From: Pseudomonas sp. SDI
GTDB lineage: Bacteria > Pseudomonadota > Gammaproteobacteria > Pseudomonadales > Pseudomonadaceae
Direction: 5' to 3'
NCBI RefSeq assembly: GCF_003105155.1
Contig: NZ_QETK01000026.1
Span: 1 to 64,000, forward strand
DNA: 64,000 bases
Positions 1 to 8,840 of this stretch are shown here, in pieces (within the stretch, counting starts at the first letter, position 1; each line of letters begins with the position of its first letter). The notes under the pieces are model-generated. The model saw nothing but the letters and a program-made list of their open reading frames with translations, was not told the DNA's origin and ran no database searches. Position numbers and translations under genes: made by a program.

Positions 1-23
1 ACAGGGATCGCGCTGATCCTTGA

Positions 24-43
24 GGGAGCGGGCTTGTCCCGCG
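24..43. repeat. single REP half-element
   Basis: The sequence GGGAGCGGGCTTGTCCCGCG is a Pseudomonas REP-type imperfect palindrome. It lies just beyond the ahpF stop codon, a usual intergenic place for REPs. The same core recurs at about 2.45, 45.85 and 54.75 kb. Confidence 0.7.
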
Positions 44-53
44 AGGCGCGCGG

Positions 54-1616
54 TCAGGCCGGCGCGGACGTACGGATCAGGTGGTCGAACGCCGCCAGCG
101 ACGCCTTGGCCCCCTCACCTACCGCGATCACGATCTGCTTGTACGGCACCGTGGTCACATCCCCGGCGGCAAACACACCCGGCAGGTTGGTCTTGCCACT
201 GGCATCGACGATGATCTCGCCACGCGGGCTCAGTTCCAGGGTGCCCTTCAGCCAGTCGGTGTTCGGCAGCAAACCGATCTGCACAAAGATCCCTTCCAGC
301 GCCAGGTCATGCAGCGCATCGCTGTGGCGATCCTTGTAGCGCAGGCCGTTGACCTTCTGCCCGTCGCCGAGCACTGCGGTGGTGAGTGCGCTGGTAATCA
401 CCGTGACATTCGCCAGGCTGTGCAACTTGCGTTGCAGCACCGCGTCGGCGCGCAACTGGCTGTCGAACTCGATCAGCGTCACATGGGCGACGATACCGGC
501 CAGGTCGATGGCCGCTTCCACACCGGAGTTGCCCCCGCCGATCACCGCCACACGCTTGCCCTTGAACAGCGGGCCGTCGCAGTGCGGGCAGTAGGCCACG
601 CCACGGCTACGGTATTCCTGCTCGCCGGGTACGTTCATTTCGCGCCAGCGCGCACCGGTGGCCAGGATCACGGTCTTGGCCTTGAGCGTGGCACCACTGG
701 CCATGCGCACCTGGTGCAGGCCGCCATCGCTGGCCGGAATCAGCGCCTCGGCCCGTTGCAGGTTCATGATGTCGACGTCGTACTGCTTGACGTGCTCTTC
801 CAGCGCCATGGCCAGCTTCGGCCCTTCGGTTTCCTGCACGGAGATGAAGTTCTCGATGGCCATGGTGTCGAGCACCTGACCGCCAAAGCGTTCGGCGGCG
901 ACACCGGTACGGATGCCTTTGCGCGCCGCATAGATCGCTGCTGCCGCGCCCGCCGGGCCACCGCCGACCACCAGCACATCGAATTCGTCCTTGGCGTTGA
1001 GCTTCTCGGCCTGACGCTCGCTGGCGCCGCTGTCGAGCTTGGCGACGATCTCTTCCAGGCCCATGCGGCCCTGGCCGAACACTTCGCCATTAAGGTACAC
1101 GCTCGGCACCGCCATTACCTGGCGCGCCTCGACCTCAGCCTGGAACAGCGCACCGTCGATGGCCACGTGGCGCACATTCGGGTTGAGCACGGCCATCAGG
1201 TTCAGCGCCTGGACCACGTCCGGGCAGTTCTGGCAGGACAGCGAGAAGTAGGTCTCGAAATTGAATTCGCCTTGCAGTGCGCCGATCTGCTCGATCAGCT
1301 CGGCACTGGCCTTGGATGGGTGGCCGCCAACTTGCAGCAGCGCCAGCACCAGGGAGGTGAATTCGTGGCCCATGGGGATGCCAGCAAAGCGCAGGCTGAT
1401 ATCGCCCCCCGGGCGATTGAGCGAGAACGATGGACGACGGGCGTCGCTACCGTCCTCGCGCAGGGTAATCAGGTTCGACAGGCTGGCGATCTCGCGCAGC
1501 AGGTCGTGCAGTTCCTGGGACTTCGCGCCGTCGTCGAGGGAGGCAACGATCTCGATCGGCTGAGTGACCCGCTCCAGGTAGGCTTTCAACTGAGTTTTAA
1601 GCGTGGCGTCCAACAT
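54..1616 (-). CDS. ahpF: alkyl hydroperoxide reductase subunit F (NADH:peroxiredoxin reductase)
   Basis: This flavoprotein passes electrons from NADH to the peroxiredoxin AhpC so that peroxides can be reduced in the cytoplasm. The 520-aa product has the normal AhpF length and layout. An N-terminal double thioredoxin-like domain carries the CQNC redox pair (C128/C131). An FAD/NAD(P) domain follows from about residue 212 with the GGGPAG dinucleotide motif and the second redox pair CPHC (C343/C346). An open frame continues 12 codons upstream, but the ATG at 1616 (MLDATLK) matches the family start and has AAGGAA ahead of it. It lies downstream of ahpC on the same strand, with a strong hairpin between them. 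Confidence 0.97.
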   Translation of the reverse strand: MLDATLKTQLKAYLERVTQPIEIVASLDDGAKSQELHDLLREIASLSNLITLREDGSDARRPSFSLNRPGGDISLRFAGIPMGHEFTSLVLALLQVGGHPSKASAELIEQIGALQGEFNFETYFSLSCQNCPDVVQALNLMAVLNPNVRHVAIDGALFQAEVEARQVMAVPSVYLNGEVFGQGRMGLEEIVAKLDSGASERQAEKLNAKDEFDVLVVGGGPAGAAAAIYAARKGIRTGVAAERFGGQVLDTMAIENFISVQETEGPKLAMALEEHVKQYDVDIMNLQRAEALIPASDGGLHQVRMASGATLKAKTVILATGARWREMNVPGEQEYRSRGVAYCPHCDGPLFKGKRVAVIGGGNSGVEAAIDLAGIVAHVTLIEFDSQLRADAVLQRKLHSLANVTVITSALTTAVLGDGQKVNGLRYKDRHSDALHDLALEGIFVQIGLLPNTDWLKGTLELSPRGEIIVDASGKTNLPGVFAAGDVTTVPYKQIVIAVGEGAKASLAAFDHLIRTSAPA

Positions 1617-1650
1617 ACGGGCGATTCCTTTTTCAAACGGTAGACATAAC

Positions 1651-1678
1651 AACGCCCGGGCGAAAGCGCCCGGGCGTT
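1651..1678 (-). terminator. ahpC-ahpF intergenic hairpin (attenuator-like)
   Basis: A perfect 12-bp inverted repeat (AACGCCCGGGCG, loop AAAG) lies between ahpC and ahpF. On the minus strand only a weak U-rich stretch follows it, so it looks more like a partial terminator or RNA-stabilising hairpin than a full stop. Such a structure would fit higher ahpC than ahpF expression, which is an inference. Confidence 0.55.
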
Positions 1679-1734
1679 TTGCGGGGCGGTAACAACGTCA
1701 GGAACGGGCAACCGCCCTCGGCGGGTTCACGGAC

Positions 1735-2298
1735 TTAGATCTTGCCGACCAGGTCCAGCGATGGCGCCAGGGTCGCTTCGCCTTCTTTCCACTTGGCCGG
1801 GCAGACTTCGCCTGGGTGGGCAGCAACGTACTGGGCAGCCTTGACCTTGCGCAGCAGCTCGCTGGCGTCACGGCCAACACCGCCGTCGTTCAGTTCGACG
1901 ATCTTGATCTGACCTTCAGGGTTGATCACGAAGGTGCCGCGGTCGGCCAGGCCGGCTTCTTCGATCAGCACGTCGAAGTTGCGCGAGATGACGTGGGTCG
2001 GGTCGCCGATCAGCGGGTACTGGATCTTGCCGATGGTGTCCGAGGTGTCGTGCCAGGCTTTGTGGGTGAAGTGGGTGTCGGTCGACACGCCGTAGATTTC
2101 CACGCCCAGTTTCTGGAATTCGGCGTAGTTGTCGGCCAGGTCGCCCAGTTCGGTTGGGCAGACGAAAGTGAAGTCGGCTGGGTAGAAGAACACGACGGAC
2201 CATTTGCCCTTGAGGTCGGCTTCCGAAACCTGGACGAAGTTGCCGTTGTGGTAGGCAGTAGCGTTGAACGGTTTTACCTGGCTGTTGATGATAGGCAT
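1735..2298 (-). CDS. ahpC: alkyl hydroperoxide reductase subunit C (2-Cys peroxiredoxin)
   Basis: This typical 2-Cys peroxiredoxin reduces hydrogen peroxide, organic peroxides and peroxynitrite. The 187-aa product shows the peroxidatic cysteine C47 in the motif FTFVCPTE and the resolving cysteine C166 in EVCPAKW. It is recycled by AhpF, encoded just downstream. The open frame extends 26 codons further upstream, but the ATG at 2298 (MPIINSQ) gives the standard N-terminus and follows a GGAGCG ribosome site. No clear OxyR site could be picked out upstream by eye. Confidence 0.97.
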   Translation of the reverse strand: MPIINSQVKPFNATAYHNGNFVQVSEADLKGKWSVVFFYPADFTFVCPTELGDLADNYAEFQKLGVEIYGVSTDTHFTHKAWHDTSDTIGKIQYPLIGDPTHVISRNFDVLIEEAGLADRGTFVINPEGQIKIVELNDGGVGRDASELLRKVKAAQYVAAHPGEVCPAKWKEGEATLAPSLDLVGKI

Positions 2299-2441
2299 TA
2301 GTGACGCTCCTTCAGGGGTTTGAAAAATCTGATGGGAGAATCCTAACCACCGATCGCCAAAAGCGCTCATTGGCAAAGCTCATGCTGCTGATTGGTTTTG
2401 GCTATAAGGCGGGAGCATTAATAGAAGGATTGTGTGTTACA

Positions 2442-2514
2442 GCATCGCGGGACGAGCCCGCTCCCACAAGGGCACACAGTGTGCTTCTGTGGGAGCGGGC
2501 TCGGCCCGCGATGG
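2442..2514. repeat. inverted REP pair (REPIN-like)
   Basis: Two REP units in opposite orientation (GCATCGCGGGACGAGCCCGC and GGGAGCGGGCTCGGCCCGCG) flank a short spacer with the small palindrome CACACAGTGTG. The pair sits between ahpC and gor and would form a long stem. This is the doublet arrangement mobilised by RAYT transposases in Pseudomonas; no RAYT gene is in the window. Confidence 0.8.
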
Positions 2515-2523
2515 GCGCAACAC

Positions 2524-3879
2524 TTAGCGGGTCGCAGTACGCAGGGTCACGAACTCTTCCGCTGCCGTCGGGTGCACGCCGATGGTCTCGTCGAACAGCT
2601 GCTTGGTCGCCCCGGCCTTCAGCGCAATCGCCAGGCCCTGAACAATCTCGCCGGCATCCGGGCCAACCATGTGGCAACCGAGCACGCGGTCGGTTTCGGC
2701 ATCGACCACCAGCTTCATCAGGGTCTTCTCCTGCACCTCGGTGAGAGTCAGCTTCATCGGCCGGAAGCGGCTTTCGAAGACCTGCACCTGATGCCCGGCC
2801 TCACGCGCCTGCTCTTCGCTCAGGCCCACCGTACCGATTGGCGGCTGGCTGAACACGGCCGTCGGGATGTGCTGGTAATCCACCGGGCGATACTGTTCGG
2901 GCTTGAACAGCCGACGCGCCACGGCCATGCCTTCGGCCAGCGCCACCGGGGTCAGCTGGACGCGGCCGATCACATCGCCAATCGCCAGAACCGACGGTTC
3001 GTCGGTCTGGTACTGCTCGTTAACCCGGACGAAACCGCGCTCGTCAAGCTGCACTTCGGTGTTTTCCAGGCCGAGGTTGTCGAGCATCGGCCGGCGCCCG
3101 GTGGCGTAGAACACGCAGTCGGCGAGCAGCTCGCGGCCATCCTTGAGGGTCGCCTTGAGGCTGCCGTCGGGCTGCTTGTCGATGCGCTGGATATCGCTGT
3201 TGAACTGCAGGTCCATGCCGCGCTTTTCCAGCTCTTCCTTGAGGTGCGTACGCACCGAGCCGTCGAAGCCGCGCAGGAACAGATCGCCGCGATACAGCAG
3301 CGAAGTCTTTGCGCCCAGGCCCTGGAAGATCCCGGCGAACTCCACGGCAATGTAGCCGCCGCCGACCACCAGTACGCGCTTGGGCAGCTCTTTGAGGAAG
3401 AACGCCTCGTTGGAGCTGATCGCATGCTCGCGCCCCGGAATCTCCGGCACCTGCGGCCAGCCGCCGGTGGCGATCAGGATGTGCTCGGCCGAGTAGCGCT
3501 TGCCCTCGACTTCCACTTCATGCGGCCCGGTCAGCCGCGCATGGCCTTCAAGCAGCGTCACACCGCTGTTTACCAGGAGGTTGCGGTAGATGCCGTTGAG
3601 CCGCTCGATTTCGCGGTTCTTGTTGGCGATCAGTTGCCCCCAGTCGAACTGCGCATCTTCCAGCGACCAGCCAAAGCCACTGGCTTGCTCGAAGTCGTCG
3701 GAGAAATGCGCACCGTACACCAGCAACTTCTTCGGCACGCAGCCAACGTTGACACAGGTGCCTCCCAGGTAACGGCTTTCGGCAACCGCCACCCTGGCGC
3801 CAAACCCGGCGGCAAACCGCGACGCACGCACACCGCCGGAACCGGCACCAATCACGAACAGATCAAAATCGTAGGCCAT
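2524..3879 (-). CDS. gor: glutathione-disulfide reductase
   Basis: This NADPH-dependent flavoenzyme keeps glutathione reduced. The 451-aa product has the N-terminal FAD site GAGSGG, the redox-active disulfide GGTCVNVGC (C42/C47), a central NADPH-binding motif GGGYIAVEFA, and the C-terminal HPTAAEE carrying the catalytic His-Glu pair. The frame is open far upstream, but the ATG at 3879 (MAYDFDL) fits the family start and avoids reading through the galU terminator. It is grouped with the ahp genes by function but separated from them by a REP pair. Confidence 0.96.
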   Translation of the reverse strand: MAYDFDLFVIGAGSGGVRASRFAAGFGARVAVAESRYLGGTCVNVGCVPKKLLVYGAHFSDDFEQASGFGWSLEDAQFDWGQLIANKNREIERLNGIYRNLLVNSGVTLLEGHARLTGPHEVEVEGKRYSAEHILIATGGWPQVPEIPGREHAISSNEAFFLKELPKRVLVVGGGYIAVEFAGIFQGLGAKTSLLYRGDLFLRGFDGSVRTHLKEELEKRGMDLQFNSDIQRIDKQPDGSLKATLKDGRELLADCVFYATGRRPMLDNLGLENTEVQLDERGFVRVNEQYQTDEPSVLAIGDVIGRVQLTPVALAEGMAVARRLFKPEQYRPVDYQHIPTAVFSQPPIGTVGLSEEQAREAGHQVQVFESRFRPMKLTLTEVQEKTLMKLVVDAETDRVLGCHMVGPDAGEIVQGLAIALKAGATKQLFDETIGVHPTAAEEFVTLRTATR

Positions 3880-3930
3880 ACACACTCTCCTCGGCAGGCC
3901 GCCAGCATACCGCCAGCGCCGGCCAGAAAC

Positions 3931-3956
3931 AAAAAAGCCACCCGAAGGTGGCTTTT
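3931..3956 (-). terminator. Rho-independent terminator of galU
   Basis: An 8-bp stem (AAGCCACC, loop CGAA) is followed on the minus strand by a run of T. It lies just past the galU stop codon and before gor, so galU and gor are probably separate transcripts. Confidence 0.8.
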
Positions 3957-3977
3957 CGACACGCCAGCGTACTGAAC

Positions 3978-4817
3978 TCAGTAAGCCTTGCCGGTCTTGT
4001 AGAAGTTCTCGAAGCAGAAGTTGGTTGCCTCGATGTAGCCTTCGGCGCCGCCGCAGTCGAAACGCTTGCCCTTGAACTTGTAGGCAATCACGCAACCGTT
4101 CTGCGCCTGTTTCATCAGGGCGTCGGTGATCTGGATTTCGCCGCCTTTGCCTGGCTCGGTTTCTTCGATCAGCGTGAAGATGTCCGGGGTCAGGATGTAA
4201 CGGCCGATGATTGCCATGTTCGACGGGGCATCTTCCGGCGCTGGTTTTTCAACCATGCTGTTTACTCGGTAGATGTCATCACGGATCATTTCGCCAGAAA
4301 TCACGCCGTACTTGTTGGTTTCCTGCGGGTCGACTTCCTGGATGGCCACGATCGAGCAGCGGAACTGGTTGTACAGCTTGACCATCTGCTGCAGTACACC
4401 GTCGCCGTCGAGGTTGACGCACAGGTCGTCCGCCAGCACCACCGCGAACGGTTCGTCGCCGATCAGCGGGCGGCCAGTGAGGATGGCGTGGCCCAGGCCT
4501 TTCATTTCGGTCTGACGGGTGTAGGAGAACGAGCACTCGTCGAGCAGACGACGGATACCGACCAGGTATTTTTCCTTGTCGGTGCCCTTGATCTGGTTTT
4601 CCAGCTCATAGCTGATGTCGAAGTGGTCTTCCAGCGCGCGCTTGCCGCGGCCAGTAACGATGGAAATCTCGGTGAGGCCAGCTTCGAGGGCTTCCTCGAC
4701 GCCGTACTGGATCAGTGGCTTGTTCACCACCGGCAGCATTTCCTTGGGCATGGCTTTCGTTGCGGGCAGGAAGCGAGTGCCGTAACCGGCTGCCGGGAAC
4801 AAGCATTTCTTGATCAT
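3978..4817 (-). CDS. galU: UTP--glucose-1-phosphate uridylyltransferase
   Basis: GalU makes UDP-glucose from UTP and glucose-1-phosphate for LPS core, exopolysaccharide and trehalose pathways. The 279-aa product has the usual Pseudomonas length. The nucleotide-binding signature AAGYGTRFLPATKAMPKE lies near the N-terminus and GRYILTPDIF further on. The ATG at 4817 (MIKKCLF) is chosen over a start five codons upstream because it matches the family. It ends in a clear terminator. Confidence 0.97.
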   Translation of the reverse strand: MIKKCLFPAAGYGTRFLPATKAMPKEMLPVVNKPLIQYGVEEALEAGLTEISIVTGRGKRALEDHFDISYELENQIKGTDKEKYLVGIRRLLDECSFSYTRQTEMKGLGHAILTGRPLIGDEPFAVVLADDLCVNLDGDGVLQQMVKLYNQFRCSIVAIQEVDPQETNKYGVISGEMIRDDIYRVNSMVEKPAPEDAPSNMAIIGRYILTPDIFTLIEETEPGKGGEIQITDALMKQAQNGCVIAYKFKGKRFDCGGAEGYIEATNFCFENFYKTGKAY

Positions 4818-5016
4818 AAAAGTCCTTAACAAGGGCTGTGTGTACGAAATTCGGCGCAGTCTAATCAGGCGGCGGTCACCTTACAATGCCCCTTGGTGGC
4901 TGGCCGATGCCAAATAGAGAATTCCTAGTGTAGATAGTTCCCCGCCAACGCAAATATCACCTGCGCAAAACAGCAGGGCACGCCCGCCAGAACGCCGTGC
5001 CCTGCGTCTGTTTCGG

Positions 5017-5934
5017 CTATTTGCCGGTGCCTTGGCCGATCAGCACGCCATCGACCTTCTGCCCATACAGGTTGACCCCGTCGTTGGCATGAAACTTCAC
5101 CCGGGTCTGCTCGATCGAGCCGTCGACCAGGCGCGGGTCCTGTGGCCGCTCATGGCTGTTGATGTAGGCCGCTACATCCCAGGCCTGCTGATCGCTGAGG
5201 CTGCCGGGCTTGCCCAACGGCATGTTGTGCTTGATGAACGACGCCGCCGTGTTGATCCGGTGCATGCCGGCGCCCCAGTTGTAGGAGTCCTTGCCCCACA
5301 GCGGCGGCATGACGTAGTCGGCGGCCACCTTCTGGCCCTCGCCCTGCGGCCCATGGCACACCGCGCAATGCGCCTGGAACACCTCGCCACCGCGCTTGAT
5401 GTTGTAACCAGCCGCCGGTTGCGCCACCTCCGGGTAGCCGCGCCCGGCGGGTTCGACACCCAGCGGCGCCTTGCTCGCCAGCCAGTAGGCATACACCGAC
5501 AAGGCGGTGATTTCCGGACTGTCGGCGGCTGGCGGCTTGCCGTTCATACTGAACTGGAAGCAGCCCTGGATCCGCTCGGCGAAGGTGTTGACCTTGTCGT
5601 TTTTCTTGCGATAGGCCGGGTACATCGGGTACGCGCCCCACAGCGGCGCGGAATGCGCCAGACGCCCCTGGTCGAGGTGGCAGTTGCTGCAATTCAGGCC
5701 GTTACCGACATAATTCGGCGCCAGGCGCTTGGTGTCGACGAACAACGCATAGCCATCGCGCACCATCTTGCCGTAGGCATTATCGGGTAACTCGTGCTCA
5801 GCCGGCGGGACGAACGTTGGCGTGCTGCTGGCCGGCGCTACCTTCAGTTGCGACTGGTCTTCCATGGCAATCGGCGCGGCAGTGGCCTGGGCCATGAGTA
5901 CACTCAACGAAGCAAGCAGTACAAGCTTCATCAT
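5017..5934 (-). CDS. tsdA: TsdA-type dihaem thiosulfate dehydrogenase
   Basis: TsdA oxidises two thiosulfates to tetrathionate (or the reverse) in the periplasm. The 305-aa product begins with a signal peptide ending near residue 20 and carries two c-type haem motifs, CSNCH (82-86) and CAVCH (190-194). A cysteine in the conserved GCFQFSMNG segment (C125) sits where TsdA enzymes have the unusual axial Cys ligand of haem 1. KHNM (235-238) matches the Lys/Met ligand switch of haem 2. These details separate it from generic cytochromes c. Its start overlaps the upstream cytochrome stop (ATGATGA), so the two are translationally coupled. Confidence 0.85.
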   Translation of the reverse strand: MMKLVLLASLSVLMAQATAAPIAMEDQSQLKVAPASSTPTFVPPAEHELPDNAYGKMVRDGYALFVDTKRLAPNYVGNGLNCSNCHLDQGRLAHSAPLWGAYPMYPAYRKKNDKVNTFAERIQGCFQFSMNGKPPAADSPEITALSVYAYWLASKAPLGVEPAGRGYPEVAQPAAGYNIKRGGEVFQAHCAVCHGPQGEGQKVAADYVMPPLWGKDSYNWGAGMHRINTAASFIKHNMPLGKPGSLSDQQAWDVAAYINSHERPQDPRLVDGSIEQTRVKFHANDGVNLYGQKVDGVLIGQGTGK

Positions 5935-6578
5935 TTGCCCTCCTGGCTGGCAGCGCTGGCAAAGTACGCGGCAATCGCCTTGACCTCGGCATCGGTCATG
6001 GCCTTGGCCACTCCGGCCATCAATTGATCGGGATCGTTCTGTCGACTGCCATCGCGCCAGGCATTGAGCTGCGCGCTGAGGTAACTGGCCGGCTGATGGG
6101 CCAGCGGCGGGAAGTGCTGGCCAAGCCCACCGCCACCCGGCCCGTGACATTGCACGCAACCGGGGATCTGCCGACTCCAGTCGCCGTACAGGGCAAGTGC
6201 TTCGACTGGGTCGCTGGCCATTTGTTGCCGGCGCAGGTCACCCGCAGGCGGCGCCGGGCGCGCGGCCAGCAGCGTGGTCACGGCGGTAATTTCGTCATCG
6301 CTGAGGGCTTTGGCCAGCGGCTCCATGATTGGATTCTTGCGGCTGCCATTACGGAAATCATTGAGCTGCTTGCTCAGGTACGCAGCCGGCAAGCCGGCCA
6401 GGCGGGGAAATCCGGCAGCCGCCATGCCCATGCCATCAGGGCCGTGGCAGCTCATGCAGGCCATGGCAGCGGGGTTCTGTCCGCCCTGGCTGAACACTTT
6501 TTGCCCCTCGGCGGCGAAGGCACTGGACACAGCAAACAGCAGCAAGCCGCCCATCACGACACGATCAAACGTGTTCAT
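5931..6578 (-). CDS. tsdB: TsdB-like dihaem cytochrome c4
   Basis: A 215-aa exported cytochrome with a signal peptide (cleavage near AFAAEG, residue 23) and two haem motifs, CMSCH (41-45) and CVQCH (141-145), in a tandem two-lobed cytochrome c4 layout. It is the likely electron partner of the thiosulfate dehydrogenase encoded next, with which it overlaps by four bases. Start at the ATG at 6578; longer upstream reading gives no signal peptide. A generic cytochrome c4 role cannot be excluded, but the coupling to tsdA argues for TsdB. Confidence 0.8.
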   Translation of the reverse strand: MNTFDRVVMGGLLLFAVSSAFAAEGQKVFSQGGQNPAAMACMSCHGPDGMGMAAAGFPRLAGLPAAYLSKQLNDFRNGSRKNPIMEPLAKALSDDEITAVTTLLAARPAPPAGDLRRQQMASDPVEALALYGDWSRQIPGCVQCHGPGGGGLGQHFPPLAHQPASYLSAQLNAWRDGSRQNDPDQLMAGVAKAMTDAEVKAIAAYFASAASQEGK

Positions 6579-6737
6579 TTCGTGCTCCGTTTTTCTAGTT
6601 ATAAGCTTAGGCTTACACGATATAAGCCTAGAGAGCGTAGGACTATTCTGACACCACGACAATGCTGATCGGGCGCTGGAAAAACAGAGCAAGCAAGTGA
6701 ATCGTTTAACGTTTGATCGAGGTCAGGGGCAAAACAG

Positions 6738-7091
6738 TTACTTGGAGATACAGGCCGAGGCAGCGTTCTTCACATCGCCGAAACGCAGCGGGAAGTTGTT
6801 CAGCCGCTCATGCAGCTTGATGCTGCTGCCACTGCCGCGCTCGCTGATGTCGAGCACTGCTGCAGGCGACGTGTCGGACAGCTTCTGCGGCACGATAACG
6901 CGGATATCGTGATCGTTCTTGACCATCTGCAACGGCCCACGGCTATCGGCCAAGCGCGCCTGGACGCAGTCGGCATATTCCTGCGGCGACTTGCCGGAGA
7001 TCACGTCGAGGGTCTCGGGCGACTGCTCGATATCCTGCACATTGGCGCATCCGCCCAGCGCTACTGCCAGCGCCGCTACAACCCATTTCAT
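6738..7091 (-). CDS. small lipoprotein, function unknown
   Basis: A 117-aa protein with a short hydrophobic N-terminus and a lipobox LGGC (residues 12-15), so it should be lipid-anchored at Cys15. The mature part is polar, with a predicted mixed alpha/beta composition, and resembles small Pseudomonas lipoproteins without assigned function. It stands alone, with AT-richer DNA on both sides. Confidence 0.75.
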   Translation of the reverse strand: MKWVVAALAVALGGCANVQDIEQSPETLDVISGKSPQEYADCVQARLADSRGPLQMVKNDHDIRVIVPQKLSDTSPAAVLDISERGSGSSIKLHERLNNFPLRFGDVKNAASACISK

Positions 7092-7247
7092 CGATATCGC
7101 TCCATTCGAAAAACACTATGACCACGCCCAGGCAGTTTTGCTCCCTTTGATGGCAGTTTTATCCTTTGCCGGGCACGAAGAACGACAGTGTAACCCGACA
7201 TCATGCTATCGTTTTGATTTGCCAAAAGATCCCTTGCGGAGAGCGAC

Positions 7248-7550
7248 ATGAAATTCGTACACCAGCGCGAGCACCTCAACGAAGACGATATCGTCGTCAT
7301 TCACTGCTCCCAGCGCTGCAATATCCGTCTGATGAACGATGCCAACTTCCGCAGCTTCAAAAACGGCGGCCGGCACACCTATCATGGCGGTGCCTTCGTT
7401 GACTTCCCGGCCAAGATCACTGTGCCGAGCGACGGCTTCTGGAACATCACCATCGACACCGTCGGCCCGCGTGCATTGTCGGCAGTGAGCAAGCCGACCT
7501 TTACCCACACCATCAAGATCATCCGTCGTTCGTCGTCGAAACTGAGATAA
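7248..7550 (+). CDS. DUF1883 family protein
   Basis: A 100-aa soluble protein resembling the DUF1883 family of small beta-rich proteins, which is sometimes found fused to TIR domains elsewhere. The segment GGAFVDFPAKITVPSDG is typical. An AGAG ribosome site precedes the ATG. It is followed after five bases by another tiny gene, so the two are probably co-transcribed. Function unknown. Confidence 0.7.
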   Translation: MKFVHQREHLNEDDIVVIHCSQRCNIRLMNDANFRSFKNGGRHTYHGGAFVDFPAKITVPSDGFWNITIDTVGPRALSAVSKPTFTHTIKIIRRSSSKLR

Positions 7551-7555
7551 GCCCC

Positions 7556-7726
7556 ATGAGCCAGGTCATCAAGTACGTCATCAAGTACAAAATCGACGGC
7601 GAAACCCGCTGGGACTTCGCCAACCTCCCGGACAACTCGCTGGAACAGGCGCAAGCCGCGCTGAAGAAGATCCACGGCGACGACGCCGACAAGATCACCG
7701 ATATCAAGGTGAGCAAGGCGCTTTAA
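7556..7726 (+). CDS. small hypothetical protein (56 aa)
   Basis: A 56-aa frame starting ATGAGCCAG and ending LKKIHGDDADKITDIKVSKAL-stop. It starts 5 nt after the DUF1883 gene and ends 19 nt before the flavoprotein gene. Codon use is like its neighbours (strong third-position GC), which supports a real gene. No known domain is recognised; it is charged and probably soluble. Confidence 0.7.
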   Translation: MSQVIKYVIKYKIDGETRWDFANLPDNSLEQAQAALKKIHGDDADKITDIKVSKAL

Positions 7727-7745
7727 CAACAGGAGACATCAGGCA

Positions 7746-8819
7746 ATGAGCCCTTGGCCGGACGCGCGCATCCTCGATTTGCTCGGCATTCACCTGCCGA
7801 TCCTGCAGGCACCGATGGCCGGCGCCAACGGCTCGGCAATGGCCATCGCGGTCAGCAATGCCGGTGGCCTTGGCGCGTTGCCCTGCGCAATGCTCAACGC
7901 CGAGCAGTTGCGCCAGGAACTGGAAACCTTCGCCCAGGCCAGCCGTGGCCCGCTCAACCTGAATTTCTTCTGCCATCAGCCGCCGCCGCCCGATGCCGAG
8001 CGTGCGGCGCGCTGGAAGCAGGCGCTGAAACCTTACTACGACGAAGTCGGTGCCGACTTCGCCGCGCCGACGCCAGTGTCCAACCGAGCACCGTTCGATG
8101 CCGCCGCCTGCGCGCTGATCGAGGAGTTTCGACCGGCGGTGGTCAGCTTTCACTTCGGCCTGCCGGACGCCGCGCTGCTGCAGCGGGTCAAGGCCAGCGG
8201 CGCGAAAGTGCTCTCCAGCGCCACCACCGTGGCCGAGGCGCGTTGGCTCGAAGCGCACGGCTGCGACGCGATCATCGCCATGGGCTACGAGGCCGGCGGC
8301 CATCGCGGCATGTTTCTCAGCGACGACATCGGCAGCCAGATCGGCAGCCTGGCACTGGTGCCGCAGGTGGCCGATGCGGTCGACGTGCCGGTGATTGCCG
8401 CCGGCGGGATCGGTGACGGCCGCGGCATCGCTGCGGCGCTGATACTCGGCGCCAGCGCGGTGCAACTGGGCACCGCTTACCTGTTCTGCCCGGAAGCCAA
8501 GGTGTCGCCGGCGCATCGACACGCGCTGGACCGCGCCGAAGCCAGCGACACAGCCCTGACCAACCTGTTCACCGGCCGTCCGGCGCGAGGCATCAACAAC
8601 CGGATCATGCGCGAGCTGGGCCCGATGAGCGCGCTGGCACCGGCCTTCCCGCTGGCCGGCGGTGCGCTGATGCCCTTGCGCGCAATCACCGACCCACAAG
8701 GCAACAGCGACTTCAGTAACCTCTGGTCCGGGCAAGCGTTGCGTCTGGGCCGGGCCTTGCCGGCCGCCGAGCTAACCCGTCAGCTGGGCGCCGACGCCCG
8801 CGCCCGCCTCGGTCGTTGA
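7746..8819 (+). CDS. nitronate monooxygenase-like flavin oxidoreductase
   Basis: A 357-aa TIM-barrel flavoprotein of the nitronate monooxygenase / 2-nitropropane dioxygenase family. Visible signatures are QAPMAGA near the N-terminus, the FMN phosphate-binding GYEAGGHRG (residues about 179-187) and AAGGIGDGRGIAAAL (about 219-233). Members oxidise nitroalkanes such as propionate-3-nitronate using FMN and oxygen. An AGGAGA ribosome site precedes the ATG. The gene follows two small genes closely, but no functional link is evident. Confidence 0.88.
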   Translation: MSPWPDARILDLLGIHLPILQAPMAGANGSAMAIAVSNAGGLGALPCAMLNAEQLRQELETFAQASRGPLNLNFFCHQPPPPDAERAARWKQALKPYYDEVGADFAAPTPVSNRAPFDAAACALIEEFRPAVVSFHFGLPDAALLQRVKASGAKVLSSATTVAEARWLEAHGCDAIIAMGYEAGGHRGMFLSDDIGSQIGSLALVPQVADAVDVPVIAAGGIGDGRGIAAALILGASAVQLGTAYLFCPEAKVSPAHRHALDRAEASDTALTNLFTGRPARGINNRIMRELGPMSALAPAFPLAGGALMPLRAITDPQGNSDFSNLWSGQALRLGRALPAAELTRQLGADARARLGR

Positions 8820-8840
8820 AAACAGCACTTCCCGTTGCTC

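Noticed and set aside
81..1643. 520-aa plus-strand frame over ahpF
   Set aside because: Antisense shadow in high-GC DNA; ahpF on the minus strand is unmistakable.
2434..3975. 513-aa plus-strand frame over gor
   Set aside because: Shadow of glutathione reductase; it runs through a REP pair and a terminator.
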